The translations under genes were made by a program, and so were the position numbers. A stretch of 48,262 nucleotides of DNA from contig JAIBEZ010000053.1 in assembly GCA_019459485.1 (NCBI GenBank), forward strand, positions 1 through 48,262, read 5' to 3'. This DNA is from Prolixibacteraceae bacterium. GTDB taxonomy: Bacteria > Bacteroidota > Bacteroidia > Bacteroidales > Prolixibacteraceae. The notes beneath the pieces were generated by a model, which saw nothing but the letters and a program-made list of their open reading frames with translations, searched no databases and was not told where the DNA came from. Below are positions 40,792-48,262 of the stretch, piece after piece (the first letter of the stretch is position 1; every line of letters starts with the position of its first letter).

Positions 40792-41778
40792 TTACGGTTT
40801 TCTCAACTGATCTTCCAGCTTTTGATCAATTATAACTTCATTCGAAACAGACACATCGCGGGCTGTAAATAATCCAAGTACCGGTTTGCCATCGCTCGAG
40901 GTGAAGTTGCTCTTTATATTTGCAGGAGGTACACTGAAAAGCGATCCGGTGCTGCTTTGATTGATCATCTGGAAATAATAGTAATAAGCGAATTTCGATA
41001 TGGAAGTATGTTTCACGTAAATGGTGTCGCCAAGGTTCAGCTTGCGCTCTTTATTTGCTTTTTTAGTGTCGTGGAAATCGGTATAAACTTCCAATCCTGA
41101 AATGTAATTGCCGTCCACAAATTCGTCGCTGGCAACAGCCAGGCGATTGCCATTTGTAACCAGCGAATCGTTCACAAAAACATCCCATTTGTAATAATTG
41201 CCTATTCCCGGAGTTTCTTTTCCGTAGGTAAAAACGGCCAAAAAGATTTTATTTCCACGCATCGATGGGAAAACCTGAATAGAGTCAATTGGCTCGACTC
41301 GGGCAAGTTTATCTTTGGCAGTGATGGTTGTGCCTTCCGATTGAATGTTCAGGGTGTATTCACGTCCGGCAACACCCAAAAAGTTGGAATTTTGTGGTAC
41401 AGTGTATAAACCTTTTCTCTGCTGATCTTCCACCAAAGCGATGGAATTTGAAGGATTGGCATCGTCGGAAATAGAAACTTCAGCTCCGCTTATTCCGGGA
41501 TATGCTATATCCTGATCAACCTTTAAGGTTTTGTACAAGAATACTGTTGGCTGATCCTGAGTAGTTATGCTGGCTTCAACGCCAAACAAGTTCAGGTTTT
41601 CGTCGTTCAGTTTTACTTCCACAACGTCTTCGCAGGATGTGAAGAGGACGGCAAGAGTCAGAAGTAGGAAGACGGAAGAACGGAGACGGAAGAACGGAGA
41701 CGGAAGACCGAAATTCACAGCTTTTTTGCCAGTTGCCAGCAGCCAGTAGCCAGTAGCTTTTTCTATATCCTTTTTCAT
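40792..41778 (-). CDS. DUF4249 lipoprotein
   Basis: A 328-residue surface-associated lipoprotein typical of DUF4249 proteins that partner TonB receptors in Bacteroidota. The lipobox is LFTSC, with the lipidated Cys at residue 49, unusually far from the start at 41778. The first 45 residues are encoded by short tandem repeats (41670-41757), so the signal region looks like an insertion. Later segments LFGVEASITTQDQPTVFLYKTL, YPGISGAEVSISDD, GREYTLNIQ and YYYYFQMINQSSTGSLFSVPPANIKSN match the family. Its start lies 12 bases after the receptor's stop. An in-frame TTG at 41787 is an alternative start. Confidence 0.88.
   Translation of the reverse strand: MKKDIEKATGYWLLATGKKAVNFGLPSPFFRLRSSVFLLLTLAVLFTSCEDVVEVKLNDENLNLFGVEASITTQDQPTVFLYKTLKVDQDIAYPGISGAEVSISDDANPSNSIALVEDQQRKGLYTVPQNSNFLGVAGREYTLNIQSEGTTITAKDKLARVEPIDSIQVFPSMRGNKIFLAVFTYGKETPGIGNYYKWDVFVNDSLVTNGNRLAVASDEFVDGNYISGLEVYTDFHDTKKANKERKLNLGDTIYVKHTSISKFAYYYYFQMINQSSTGSLFSVPPANIKSNFTSSDGKPVLGLFTARDVSVSNEVIIDQKLEDQLRKP
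41670..41757. repeat. Short tandem repeats inside the signal region of the DUF4249 gene
   Basis: CGGAAGAACGGAGA is repeated with a 14-base period (41673-41686, 41687-41700, partial to 41710). A 7-base word of the AGTAGCC type recurs four times at about 41730-41757. Both fall inside coding sequence and keep the frame. Confidence 0.75.
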
Positions 41779-41790
41779 GAAGTTCAAAAA

Positions 41791-44136
41791 TTAAAAATTG
41801 AAATTGTAAGTTACCGACGGAATCAGGCTTCCGATGATTGACAAGCGGGTTGCTTCCGAAACATTGGGCTTTTCTTCATTTTGCCGGTATGTAATCGAAT
41901 AAGCATTCCGGCGTGCATAAACATTGTAGATTGAGAAATTCAATGATTGTTTTACCTTTTTCCGGTCATTTTTCTTGAAGTCATAAGTTGCCGAAATGTC
42001 CAATCGGTGATAATCCGGAATCCGGTTGCTGTTTCGCGCCGAATAGTAATAATACGTTGTTCCCTGAACATCGTATTTGGCAACCGGGTAAGAAGTTGGG
42101 TTTCCGGTTGAATAAACCCATGTTGAAGATATATTCCAACGCTTGCTCAGATCGTAATTGACTACCACCGAACCAACATGGGTACGGTCGTAACTTGATG
42201 GATATGCGTTTCCCTCGTTAATTCCGGGAACTTCGCGCATCGAACGAGACAATGTGTAGCTCACCCAGCCTGTCAGACGGCCTTCCTGCTTTTTGGCGTA
42301 AAGTTCCAACCCGTAAGCATAGCCACTTCCGCGCAAGAGTTCCGTTTCCAGATCTTCTTTCAGGAACAATTCAGCGCCATCAATATAGTCGATTACGTTT
42401 TTCATCTTTTTGTAATACACTTCTGCCGAAGTCTCGAACATGTTATCTTTAAAATTCCTGAAATATCCCAGACCAACCTGATTGGCTATCAGTGGTTTGA
42501 TGTAGTGATTGCTGGGCAGCCAGATATCAAGCGGAGTTGGTGAGTTGGTATTCGAAATAAGATGTAGGTTTTGAGCCATGCGGTTGTAGGAGGCCTTCAA
42601 TGAACTCTCCGGATTGAGCAGGAATTTTATCGCCAGCCGTGGTTCCAGATTGTGATAGGAAGGAGGAACCAGTTTCCCGGGACCATACTCGATTGTACCG
42701 ATCACTTCTTCGTCATTTGGTCGATCCGGATTCAGGTATTCCCTTACAGTTGCTTTCCCTATTTGCTGAAAATAGGAGTAACGTAAACCGTATCTCAAAG
42801 TCAGGCGGCTACCGATTGTTTGTTCGTTCGATACATACAGCGAATTGTCCAGCGCATTGTAATTGGTAAGTTTCAGATCTGTAAAATACGAACCCTCGTT
42901 GGCATCGACCGCTCCCGGTTCAAAATGATGATAAATGAGGTTAAAGCCAAGCGTTAGCCTATTCTTCGAATTCAGGTACCAGGTAAAGTCTTCCTTGAAA
43001 TTGTAATCCGAAATTTGAGAAGTCCAGTCGAACTGATCGGCTCCCGAACTTGGTATTCCAAGATTATAGTTATACCTCGAGAAAATCAACGAAGTATTTG
43101 AGAACAATTTATTACTGAAAAGGTGATTCCAACGGGCAGTTGAAGTCAGGTTTCCCCACCGCATGTAAATCGATTCGCCGGCCTTGAAATAGTCGTCACC
43201 GGTGTAGGCCGAAAAGTAGATTCGGTTTTTATCGTTGATTTCGATATTTGTTTTCAGGTTCAGGTCGTAAAAATACAGTTGATTATCCTGAAGTTCCTCA
43301 ATTCCAATGGCCTTACCGAGTACATCGGCATAAGTACGCCTTCCCGAAACGATGAAGCTCCATTTGTCTTTGATAATGGGGCCTTCAACTGTCAGCCGGC
43401 TCGAAATATTCCCGATTCCGCCACTCATTCCCAGCTGCTGCGAGTTTCCGTCTTTCATTCGGATGTCGATTACCGACGAGGCTTTTCCACCATATTCAGC
43501 AGGAATTCCACCTTTGTAAACCTGCACATCTTTGATGGCATCCGAATTAAATACCGAAAAGAAACCCAGCAAATGCGATGCATTGTAAACCGGCGCTTCA
43601 TCCAGAATCATCAGGTTTTCGTCGGGACCTCCACCACGCACGTACAAACCCGAACTTCCTTCGCCACCATTCTGAATTCCCGGTAACAAGGTGATACTTT
43701 TAATGATATCCACCTCGCCCATAAACGAAGGCAGCTTTTTAATCATTTTCACCTGAACTTTCTCCATGCTCATTTGCAGGCTTTCCACGTTCCTGTTTTT
43801 CTTTTCAGCCGAGACCACTACTTCATCAATCTGTTCCGAGTCTTCTTCAAGCAACACATTCAACTGTTTGCTTTCATTCAGGACAATAAGAGGCGATTGA
43901 GGTTGGTAGCCTATGAACGAGAAAGTAACAGAATAGGAGCCCTGTGGTACCGAAATAGAGTAAAATCCGTAGGGATTAGTAATCACCCCGGTTTTTATTT
44001 CCGGAATGTAAATCGTCGCGCCAATCAGGGCTTCCCCGTTGGCTTTGTCTTTGAGGTAACCGCTCAGGGTTACCATTGCCGCAAGACCGGGAAACGACAA
44101 TGAGATAAATAGTAAAATTGTAAATAGTTGTTTCAT
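41791..44136 (-). CDS. TonB-dependent receptor paired with a DUF4249 lipoprotein
   Basis: A 781-residue outer-membrane receptor. The ATG at 44136 (MKQLFTILLFISLSFPGLAA) gives a good signal peptide, while an in-frame start at 44160 adds an unlikely VFRKQKT. A carboxypeptidase-regulatory-like domain (~25-110; LSGYLKDKANGEALIGATI, ITNPYGFYSISVP) precedes a plug (IIKSITLLPGIQNGGEGSSGLYVRGGGPDENLMILDEAPVYNASH) and a beta-barrel whose last residues are VTYNFNF. The stop is followed within 12 bases by the DUF4249 gene, forming an operon. The substrate is unknown. Confidence 0.93.
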   Translation of the reverse strand: MKQLFTILLFISLSFPGLAAMVTLSGYLKDKANGEALIGATIYIPEIKTGVITNPYGFYSISVPQGSYSVTFSFIGYQPQSPLIVLNESKQLNVLLEEDSEQIDEVVVSAEKKNRNVESLQMSMEKVQVKMIKKLPSFMGEVDIIKSITLLPGIQNGGEGSSGLYVRGGGPDENLMILDEAPVYNASHLLGFFSVFNSDAIKDVQVYKGGIPAEYGGKASSVIDIRMKDGNSQQLGMSGGIGNISSRLTVEGPIIKDKWSFIVSGRRTYADVLGKAIGIEELQDNQLYFYDLNLKTNIEINDKNRIYFSAYTGDDYFKAGESIYMRWGNLTSTARWNHLFSNKLFSNTSLIFSRYNYNLGIPSSGADQFDWTSQISDYNFKEDFTWYLNSKNRLTLGFNLIYHHFEPGAVDANEGSYFTDLKLTNYNALDNSLYVSNEQTIGSRLTLRYGLRYSYFQQIGKATVREYLNPDRPNDEEVIGTIEYGPGKLVPPSYHNLEPRLAIKFLLNPESSLKASYNRMAQNLHLISNTNSPTPLDIWLPSNHYIKPLIANQVGLGYFRNFKDNMFETSAEVYYKKMKNVIDYIDGAELFLKEDLETELLRGSGYAYGLELYAKKQEGRLTGWVSYTLSRSMREVPGINEGNAYPSSYDRTHVGSVVVNYDLSKRWNISSTWVYSTGNPTSYPVAKYDVQGTTYYYYSARNSNRIPDYHRLDISATYDFKKNDRKKVKQSLNFSIYNVYARRNAYSITYRQNEEKPNVSEATRLSIIGSLIPSVTYNFNF

Positions 44137-44160
44137 TGTTTTCTGTTTTCTAAACACCAC

Positions 44161-44477
44161 TGATACATACAGACCGCAATTTTTTTGATAAGTTGCAGCC
44201 GAAGGATCAGCAATTACTAACGTATGCTTTATTTAATTGTTTTTTAATGGCGAGACAAAGCAAGCATCTTTACTAAGATTAACAAAAATGAAAATTGTGA
44301 ATGACCAGAAACGATCGGTGAATGGCGGTTTTAAAAATAAGTCACGGTTCCACTGATTGAACCTCATTACATGTTAAGAAAAAATGATGATCATTGATAT
44401 CAGATTTACCGGTTTATAAAATCATGGTCGTTTCCCAATAAATTACTAATTTTAGCGGCTCTAATTTTTGAATAGCT
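44161..44477. other. Divergent intergenic region
   Basis: This 317-base A+T-rich space separates the TonB receptor (minus) from the DUF4834 gene (plus) and must hold both promoters. I see no clean TTTG/TAnnTTTG pair. Two short palindromes, ATGATCAT (44387-44394) and TGATATCA (44395-44402), lie side by side and could be regulator sites. No gene is visible. Confidence 0.5.
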
Positions 44478-44747
44478 ATGAATTATTTATTTGTCATACT
44501 AACGATTGCAAGCTTTTTAAAAACCATTGGTATAATCGTAATAGTCTATTACGGGCTGAAATTTTTAGGACGTTTGCTGTTTCCAATTGTGGTTAAAAAG
44601 GCTGTAAACAACATGCAGGCACGGCAATCGTCGTATCAGACTGAAAGGAAACGCGAAGGGGAAGTTACGATCGAGAAAGATCCTAAGAAACAAGGTAACC
44701 AACGAAACAACGTAGGAGAGTATGTTGATTTCGAAGAAGTTGAATAA
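44478..44747 (+). CDS. DUF4834 family small membrane protein
   Basis: An 89-residue protein with one N-terminal membrane segment (YLFVILTIASFLKTIGIIVIVYYGLKFLGRLLF) followed by a basic, then acidic, cytosolic tail ending GEYVDFEEVE. This matches DUF4834, a small Bacteroidota family without known function. It lies 127 bases upstream of glyQS on the same strand; whether the two are co-transcribed is unclear. Confidence 0.78.
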   Translation: MNYLFVILTIASFLKTIGIIVIVYYGLKFLGRLLFPIVVKKAVNNMQARQSSYQTERKREGEVTIEKDPKKQGNQRNNVGEYVDFEEVE

Positions 44748-44874
44748 CCTTCCGGAAAAGGAAAAATCAACCATCAGATAAAATAATATCGCATTAATTG
44801 TCATGTAAAATGTTAATTATCTGCGATTTTCTAAATTGTAAATAGTACATTTTTTAATAGTAAATATATAGGTT

Positions 44875-46425
44875 ATGGCTCAGGAAGATGTTTTTAAAAA
44901 GCTTGTCGCTCATTGTAAAGAATACGGTTTTGTATTTCAGTCGAGTGAGATTTACGATGGCCTGGGAGCCGTTTACGACTACGGACAAAACGGTGTTGAA
45001 TTAAAAAACAACATTAAAAAATACTGGTGGGATTCGATGGTTCTGCTGCACGAAAATGTGGTTGGACTTGATTCTGCTATTTTTATGCACCCAACCATCT
45101 GGAAGGCTTCCGGCCATGTTGACGCGTTTAGCGATCCGTTGATTGATAACAGAGACTCAAAGAAAAGATACCGCGCCGATGTGCTGATCGAAGAACAATT
45201 GGCCAAATTCGAGGATAAAATAGAGAAGGAAGTTGAGAAAGCCAAAAAGCGTTTTGGCGAAACTTTCGACGAAAAACAATTCCGTGAAACCAACGGACGT
45301 GTGCTGGAAAATCAGCAGAAATGGAACGATTTGCAGGCACGGTTTGTAAAAGCGCTGAACGACAGCAATCTGGACGAATTAAAACAAATCATCATCGATC
45401 AGGAAATTGTTTGCCCGGTTTCCGGAACACGCAACTGGACCGATGTTCGTCAGTTTAACCTGATGTTTTCGACTGATATGGGAGCGGCTGCAGACGGAGC
45501 TATGAAAATTTATCTTCGCCCCGAAACTGCACAGGGCATTTTTGTGAATTACCTGAATGTGCAGAAAACCGGTCGCATGAAAATTCCGTTTGGAATTGCA
45601 CAGATCGGAAAAGCTTTCCGCAACGAAATTGTGGCACGACAGTTTATCTTCCGGATGCGCGAATTCGAACAAATGGAAATGCAGTTCTTTGTCCGTCCGG
45701 GAAGCGAACTGGAATGGTTTCAGAAATGGAAACAAACCCGCATGAACTGGCACCAGGCACTTGGATTTGGCAATGAAAATTACCGTTTCCACGAACACGA
45801 TAAACTGGCGCATTACGCCAATGCAGCCGTTGACGTTGAATACAAATTTCCGTTCGGATTTAAAGAAGTGGAGGGAATTCATTCGCGCACTGACTTCGAT
45901 CTGTCGCAACATCAGCAATTCTCCGGAAAAAAAATTCAGTATTTCGATCCGGAATTAAATGAATCGTATGTTCCGTTTGTGGTGGAAACTTCAATTGGTG
46001 TTGACCGCATGTTCCTGCAAATTATGGCTGCATCGTATTCAGAAGAAGAAATTGTGAGCGAAGACGGCAAGAAGGATATGCGGGTAGTACTGCGTATTCC
46101 TGCACCTTTGGCTCCTATCAAACTTGCTGTTTTGCCATTGATGAAAAAAGATGGGCTGGCAGAAAAAGCCCGCGAAATTATCGACGAACTGAAATTTGAT
46201 TTCAATTGCCAGTACGACGAAAAAGATTCTATCGGGAAACGTTACCGCCGTCAGGATGCCATCGGCACACCTTTCTGTGTAACCGTTGACCACGTCACCA
46301 TGGAAGACAATACGGTAACCATTCGCTACCGAGATACCATGCTTCAGGACCGGGTTGCCATCAGCGACCTGAAAAACATCATTTCAGGAGAGGTTAGCCT
46401 GAAAAAGCTGTTTGCAAAATTGTAA
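44875..46425 (+). CDS. glyQS: Glycyl-tRNA synthetase (single-chain alpha2 type)
   Basis: Class II synthetase that charges tRNA-Gly. The 516 residues match the homodimeric, eukaryote-like form rather than the GlyQ/GlyS tetramer: FQSSEIYDGLGAVYDYGQNGVELKNNIK at the start, motif 2 around IGKAFRNEIVARQFIFRMREFEQMEMQFF, a VEGIHSRTDFDLSQH segment, motif 3 with ETSIGVDRMFL and a C-terminal anticodon-binding domain (LAPIKLAVLPL, YRRQDAIGTPFCVTVD). A charged insertion around 105-135 is normal for the type. A terminator follows. Confidence 0.96.
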   Translation: MAQEDVFKKLVAHCKEYGFVFQSSEIYDGLGAVYDYGQNGVELKNNIKKYWWDSMVLLHENVVGLDSAIFMHPTIWKASGHVDAFSDPLIDNRDSKKRYRADVLIEEQLAKFEDKIEKEVEKAKKRFGETFDEKQFRETNGRVLENQQKWNDLQARFVKALNDSNLDELKQIIIDQEIVCPVSGTRNWTDVRQFNLMFSTDMGAAADGAMKIYLRPETAQGIFVNYLNVQKTGRMKIPFGIAQIGKAFRNEIVARQFIFRMREFEQMEMQFFVRPGSELEWFQKWKQTRMNWHQALGFGNENYRFHEHDKLAHYANAAVDVEYKFPFGFKEVEGIHSRTDFDLSQHQQFSGKKIQYFDPELNESYVPFVVETSIGVDRMFLQIMAASYSEEEIVSEDGKKDMRVVLRIPAPLAPIKLAVLPLMKKDGLAEKAREIIDELKFDFNCQYDEKDSIGKRYRRQDAIGTPFCVTVDHVTMEDNTVTIRYRDTMLQDRVAISDLKNIISGEVSLKKLFAKL

Positions 46426-46448
46426 AATCGATTTACGAAACTATATTG

Positions 46449-46480
46449 AATCCGGTGCCCGAAAAGCACCGGATTTTTTT
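46449..46480 (+). terminator. Terminator after glyQS
   Basis: AATCCGGTGC (46449-46458) and GCACCGGATT (46466-46475) pair perfectly around a 7-base loop, followed by a T7-type tract. Confidence 0.9.
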
Positions 46481-46599
46481 ATGTGATGGTAAAAATGACT
46501 CCGAACATTTTCAGATTAAGGCAATACAGTAGAAATGACAGGACGGGTTTGTTCCTCCTGAGCTAAAACTATGTATATCAGATCGAACACATTCATTCG

Positions 46600-48225
46600 T
46601 CAATACAAATCCTGATGGATGCGGTTCTCGTTCAACAGGTTTTCCCAATGTGCGGTGGCTTCTTTTTCTGTTTTTCCGCCTGCCGTTTGTATTACCCGGC
46701 AAATGGCTTGCCTGACCTCGTTCCCCATGGCTACCGATCCGCAAACATACACATGCGCCCCGCGATTTAGCCATTGGTAAAATTCATCAGCCTGTTCCTC
46801 GATTTTGTGCTGCACATAGACTTTTTCAGCCTGATCGCGCGAGAACGCCACATCAAGGCGGTCTAACTGATTGTTTTCTAACCAGTATTCCCACTCTTTT
46901 TGGTAGAAAAAATCGAAATCCCGATGTTTCTCGCCAAAAATCAACCAGGTTTCGCCCTGAAGATTTCCATTTTCCCATTCTTCCAGAAAGGCCCGAAAAG
47001 GTGCAATTCCGGTTCCGGCAGCTACCATAATCATTGGTGTTTCCCCGGTCTGCATCCGGAACTGCTCGTTGGGAATCAGTTGTACATTTATTTTCTGACC
47101 CACTTCAATCCAGCGGTTCAGGTACGACGAACAGGCTCCCGAACGGATTCGCCCATTTTGCTCCGATTGAACCAGCTTGACGATCAGGTGAACCTCTCCG
47201 GGATGTTTCCGCTGACTGGAAGCAATGGAATAATATCGGGGCTGAAGCTTCCGAAGGACAGCAATCAAATCTTCCGGGTTGCCTGAAAACGGGAATTCAA
47301 CCAATACATCCAGCACATCGTGATGCCGGATATAATCCTGCAACTTTTTCCCGTCGGTCAACAGTTTTTCCAGTTCCGGCTTTTGTGTCAGTTTCTGATA
47401 GTTTTCCAGCAATTTTTTGCTGATGGCGGTCAGTTCAAACTGCGCTGTCAGTAATTTCCGGAGTGGAATTGTCTTATTCTCAAATGAAATAACCTTTTCA
47501 GGCGATACGTTTAACTGCTTCAGGATTTGATCTGCTAATTCGTCCTGATTTTCAGGAAAAATGCCAACGGTATCTCCCGGCTGATATCGGAAATCCGGAT
47601 CATCAACAGCCAACACGATGTGATAGGTTTCCGACGGAGAACCTTCGTTTAGCCGGAACTTTTCTTTCACGATAGCAGGGTAGGGGCGGTGCAGGTTTTC
47701 GGTATTAATTTGAACCGGAGCAGATTCGGTTTTTCCCGAATATTTCCCAAGAACCTCAGACACCCAACCCGAAGCAGCCTGGTGAAATTCCACATCGCAA
47801 TCCACCCGTTGATGGAAGCGAATGGCGCCCAGTTCACCTAACCGCCGGTCGATGTCTTTTCCGGTTTTGCAAAAATGCTCGTAACTGCTGTCGCCCAGCG
47901 CGCAAACGGCAAATTGCAGGTTGGTCAGCAACGGCGCATTTTCGGCAAACAGGTTTTTACAGAACTTTTGAGCCGAATCGGGCGGATCGCCTTCGCCTTG
48001 TGTGCTGACGACAATCAAAACCGACTTTTCATTCGTCAATTTCCCGAACTCATATTTTGCCATATCGCAAGCCGTTACCGAAAGCCCGTTCTTTTTCAGG
48101 TATTTTTGGGCTTCTTTTGCAATGAACTCCGAATTTCCTGAATGGCTTCCATATAAAACAACGATTTCGTCGGTTGGCCGATCGGTTGGTTTTCTGAATA
48201 TTTTCTGGATTGCAGTTTCGAACAT
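46600..48225 (-). CDS. cysJ: CysJ-like diflavin reductase (sulfite reductase flavoprotein type)
   Basis: A 541-residue NADPH-dependent diflavin reductase. The N-terminal flavodoxin domain (~20-165) shows LYGSHSGNSE (26-34), STQGEGDPPD (74-83) and ALGDSSYEHF. The FAD domain follows (about 190-390; the RYYSIASSQ motif and GACSSYLNRW), then the NADP domain (GTGIAPFRAF, FGEKHRDFDFFY, VYVCGSVAMGNEV). The C-terminus ends in Tyr, as in CysJ. It would feed electrons to a sulfite reductase haemoprotein, which is not visible in the window. The ATG at 48225 is preferred over an in-frame TTG at 48240. Confidence 0.88.
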   Translation of the reverse strand: MFETAIQKIFRKPTDRPTDEIVVLYGSHSGNSEFIAKEAQKYLKKNGLSVTACDMAKYEFGKLTNEKSVLIVVSTQGEGDPPDSAQKFCKNLFAENAPLLTNLQFAVCALGDSSYEHFCKTGKDIDRRLGELGAIRFHQRVDCDVEFHQAASGWVSEVLGKYSGKTESAPVQINTENLHRPYPAIVKEKFRLNEGSPSETYHIVLAVDDPDFRYQPGDTVGIFPENQDELADQILKQLNVSPEKVISFENKTIPLRKLLTAQFELTAISKKLLENYQKLTQKPELEKLLTDGKKLQDYIRHHDVLDVLVEFPFSGNPEDLIAVLRKLQPRYYSIASSQRKHPGEVHLIVKLVQSEQNGRIRSGACSSYLNRWIEVGQKINVQLIPNEQFRMQTGETPMIMVAAGTGIAPFRAFLEEWENGNLQGETWLIFGEKHRDFDFFYQKEWEYWLENNQLDRLDVAFSRDQAEKVYVQHKIEEQADEFYQWLNRGAHVYVCGSVAMGNEVRQAICRVIQTAGGKTEKEATAHWENLLNENRIHQDLY

Positions 48226-48262
48226 GGTTTTGTATTTCAATAGATGTATAAAATTCCGGTTA

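Noticed and set aside
45379-45918. 179-residue minus-strand frame
   Set aside because: It is antisense to the core of glycyl-tRNA synthetase and shows no family features.

Overview
The window is a chromosomal stretch from a member of the Bacteroidota. Evidence: a protease ending in a type IX secretion (Por) sorting domain, two TonB-dependent receptors with carboxypeptidase-regulatory-like N-termini (one paired with a DUF4249 lipoprotein), DUF4271, DUF4421, DUF4834 and DUF6261 proteins, a fused DAHP synthase/chorismate mutase, and TAnnTTTG promoter motifs of Bacteroidota type. The gene mix and dispersed hairpin repeats suggest Bacteroidia of the Marinilabiliales/Prolixibacteraceae kind, but that placement is inference.

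Layout. 1-5182: housekeeping genes (apt end, uvrC, rsgA, exodeoxyribonuclease III) and a DUF4421 outer-membrane protein, with a cloverleaf-like repeat at 3246-3326. 5183-6120: a gene-free region of mosaic hairpin repeats, ending in five 41-bp tandem repeats with palindromic cores just upstream of a DUF6261 gene. 7020-12100: an A+T-rich accessory island holding an apparent three-gene ABC-3C conflict system (HNH effector, small middle component, DUF2326 ATPase), a possible HsdR tail fragment, a broken RhuM-like gene and a HigB(frameshifted)/HigA module. Three ~130-bp direct repeats, each carrying the same terminator hairpin, follow the modules one by one; the last abuts the 3' end of tdh. This punctuated array is the most unusual structure here.

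12107-22847: threonine dehydrogenase, a secreted GH32 fructan/sucrose hydrolase, a T9SS-secreted putative metalloprotease, then an aromatic amino acid operon (prephenate dehydrogenase, DAHP synthase/chorismate mutase) preceded by an aromatic-rich leader peptide and a terminator/antiterminator, then rnpA, hemD, DUF4271 and a tRNA-dihydrouridine synthase. 22906-29412: a RelE-type toxin/antitoxin pair with a HigA N-terminal fragment upstream, polA, queD, an ArsR regulator with a palindromic operator candidate, a polyprenyl diphosphate synthase, and an LCIB-like putative beta-carbonic anhydrase directly downstream of PEP carboxylase (29454-32246). 32301-35878: a BRO-family protein, tpx, deoC, a MazG-type pyrophosphohydrolase and dtd.

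35997-44136: surface and glycan-related genes (TonB receptor; CBM9-like protein overlapping a GHL10-like hydrolase; DUF4249/TonB receptor pair). 44478-48225: DUF4834, glycyl-tRNA synthetase and a CysJ-like diflavin reductase. No rRNA, tRNA, CRISPR array or intact transposase was recognised. All motif and repeat calls were made by eye.
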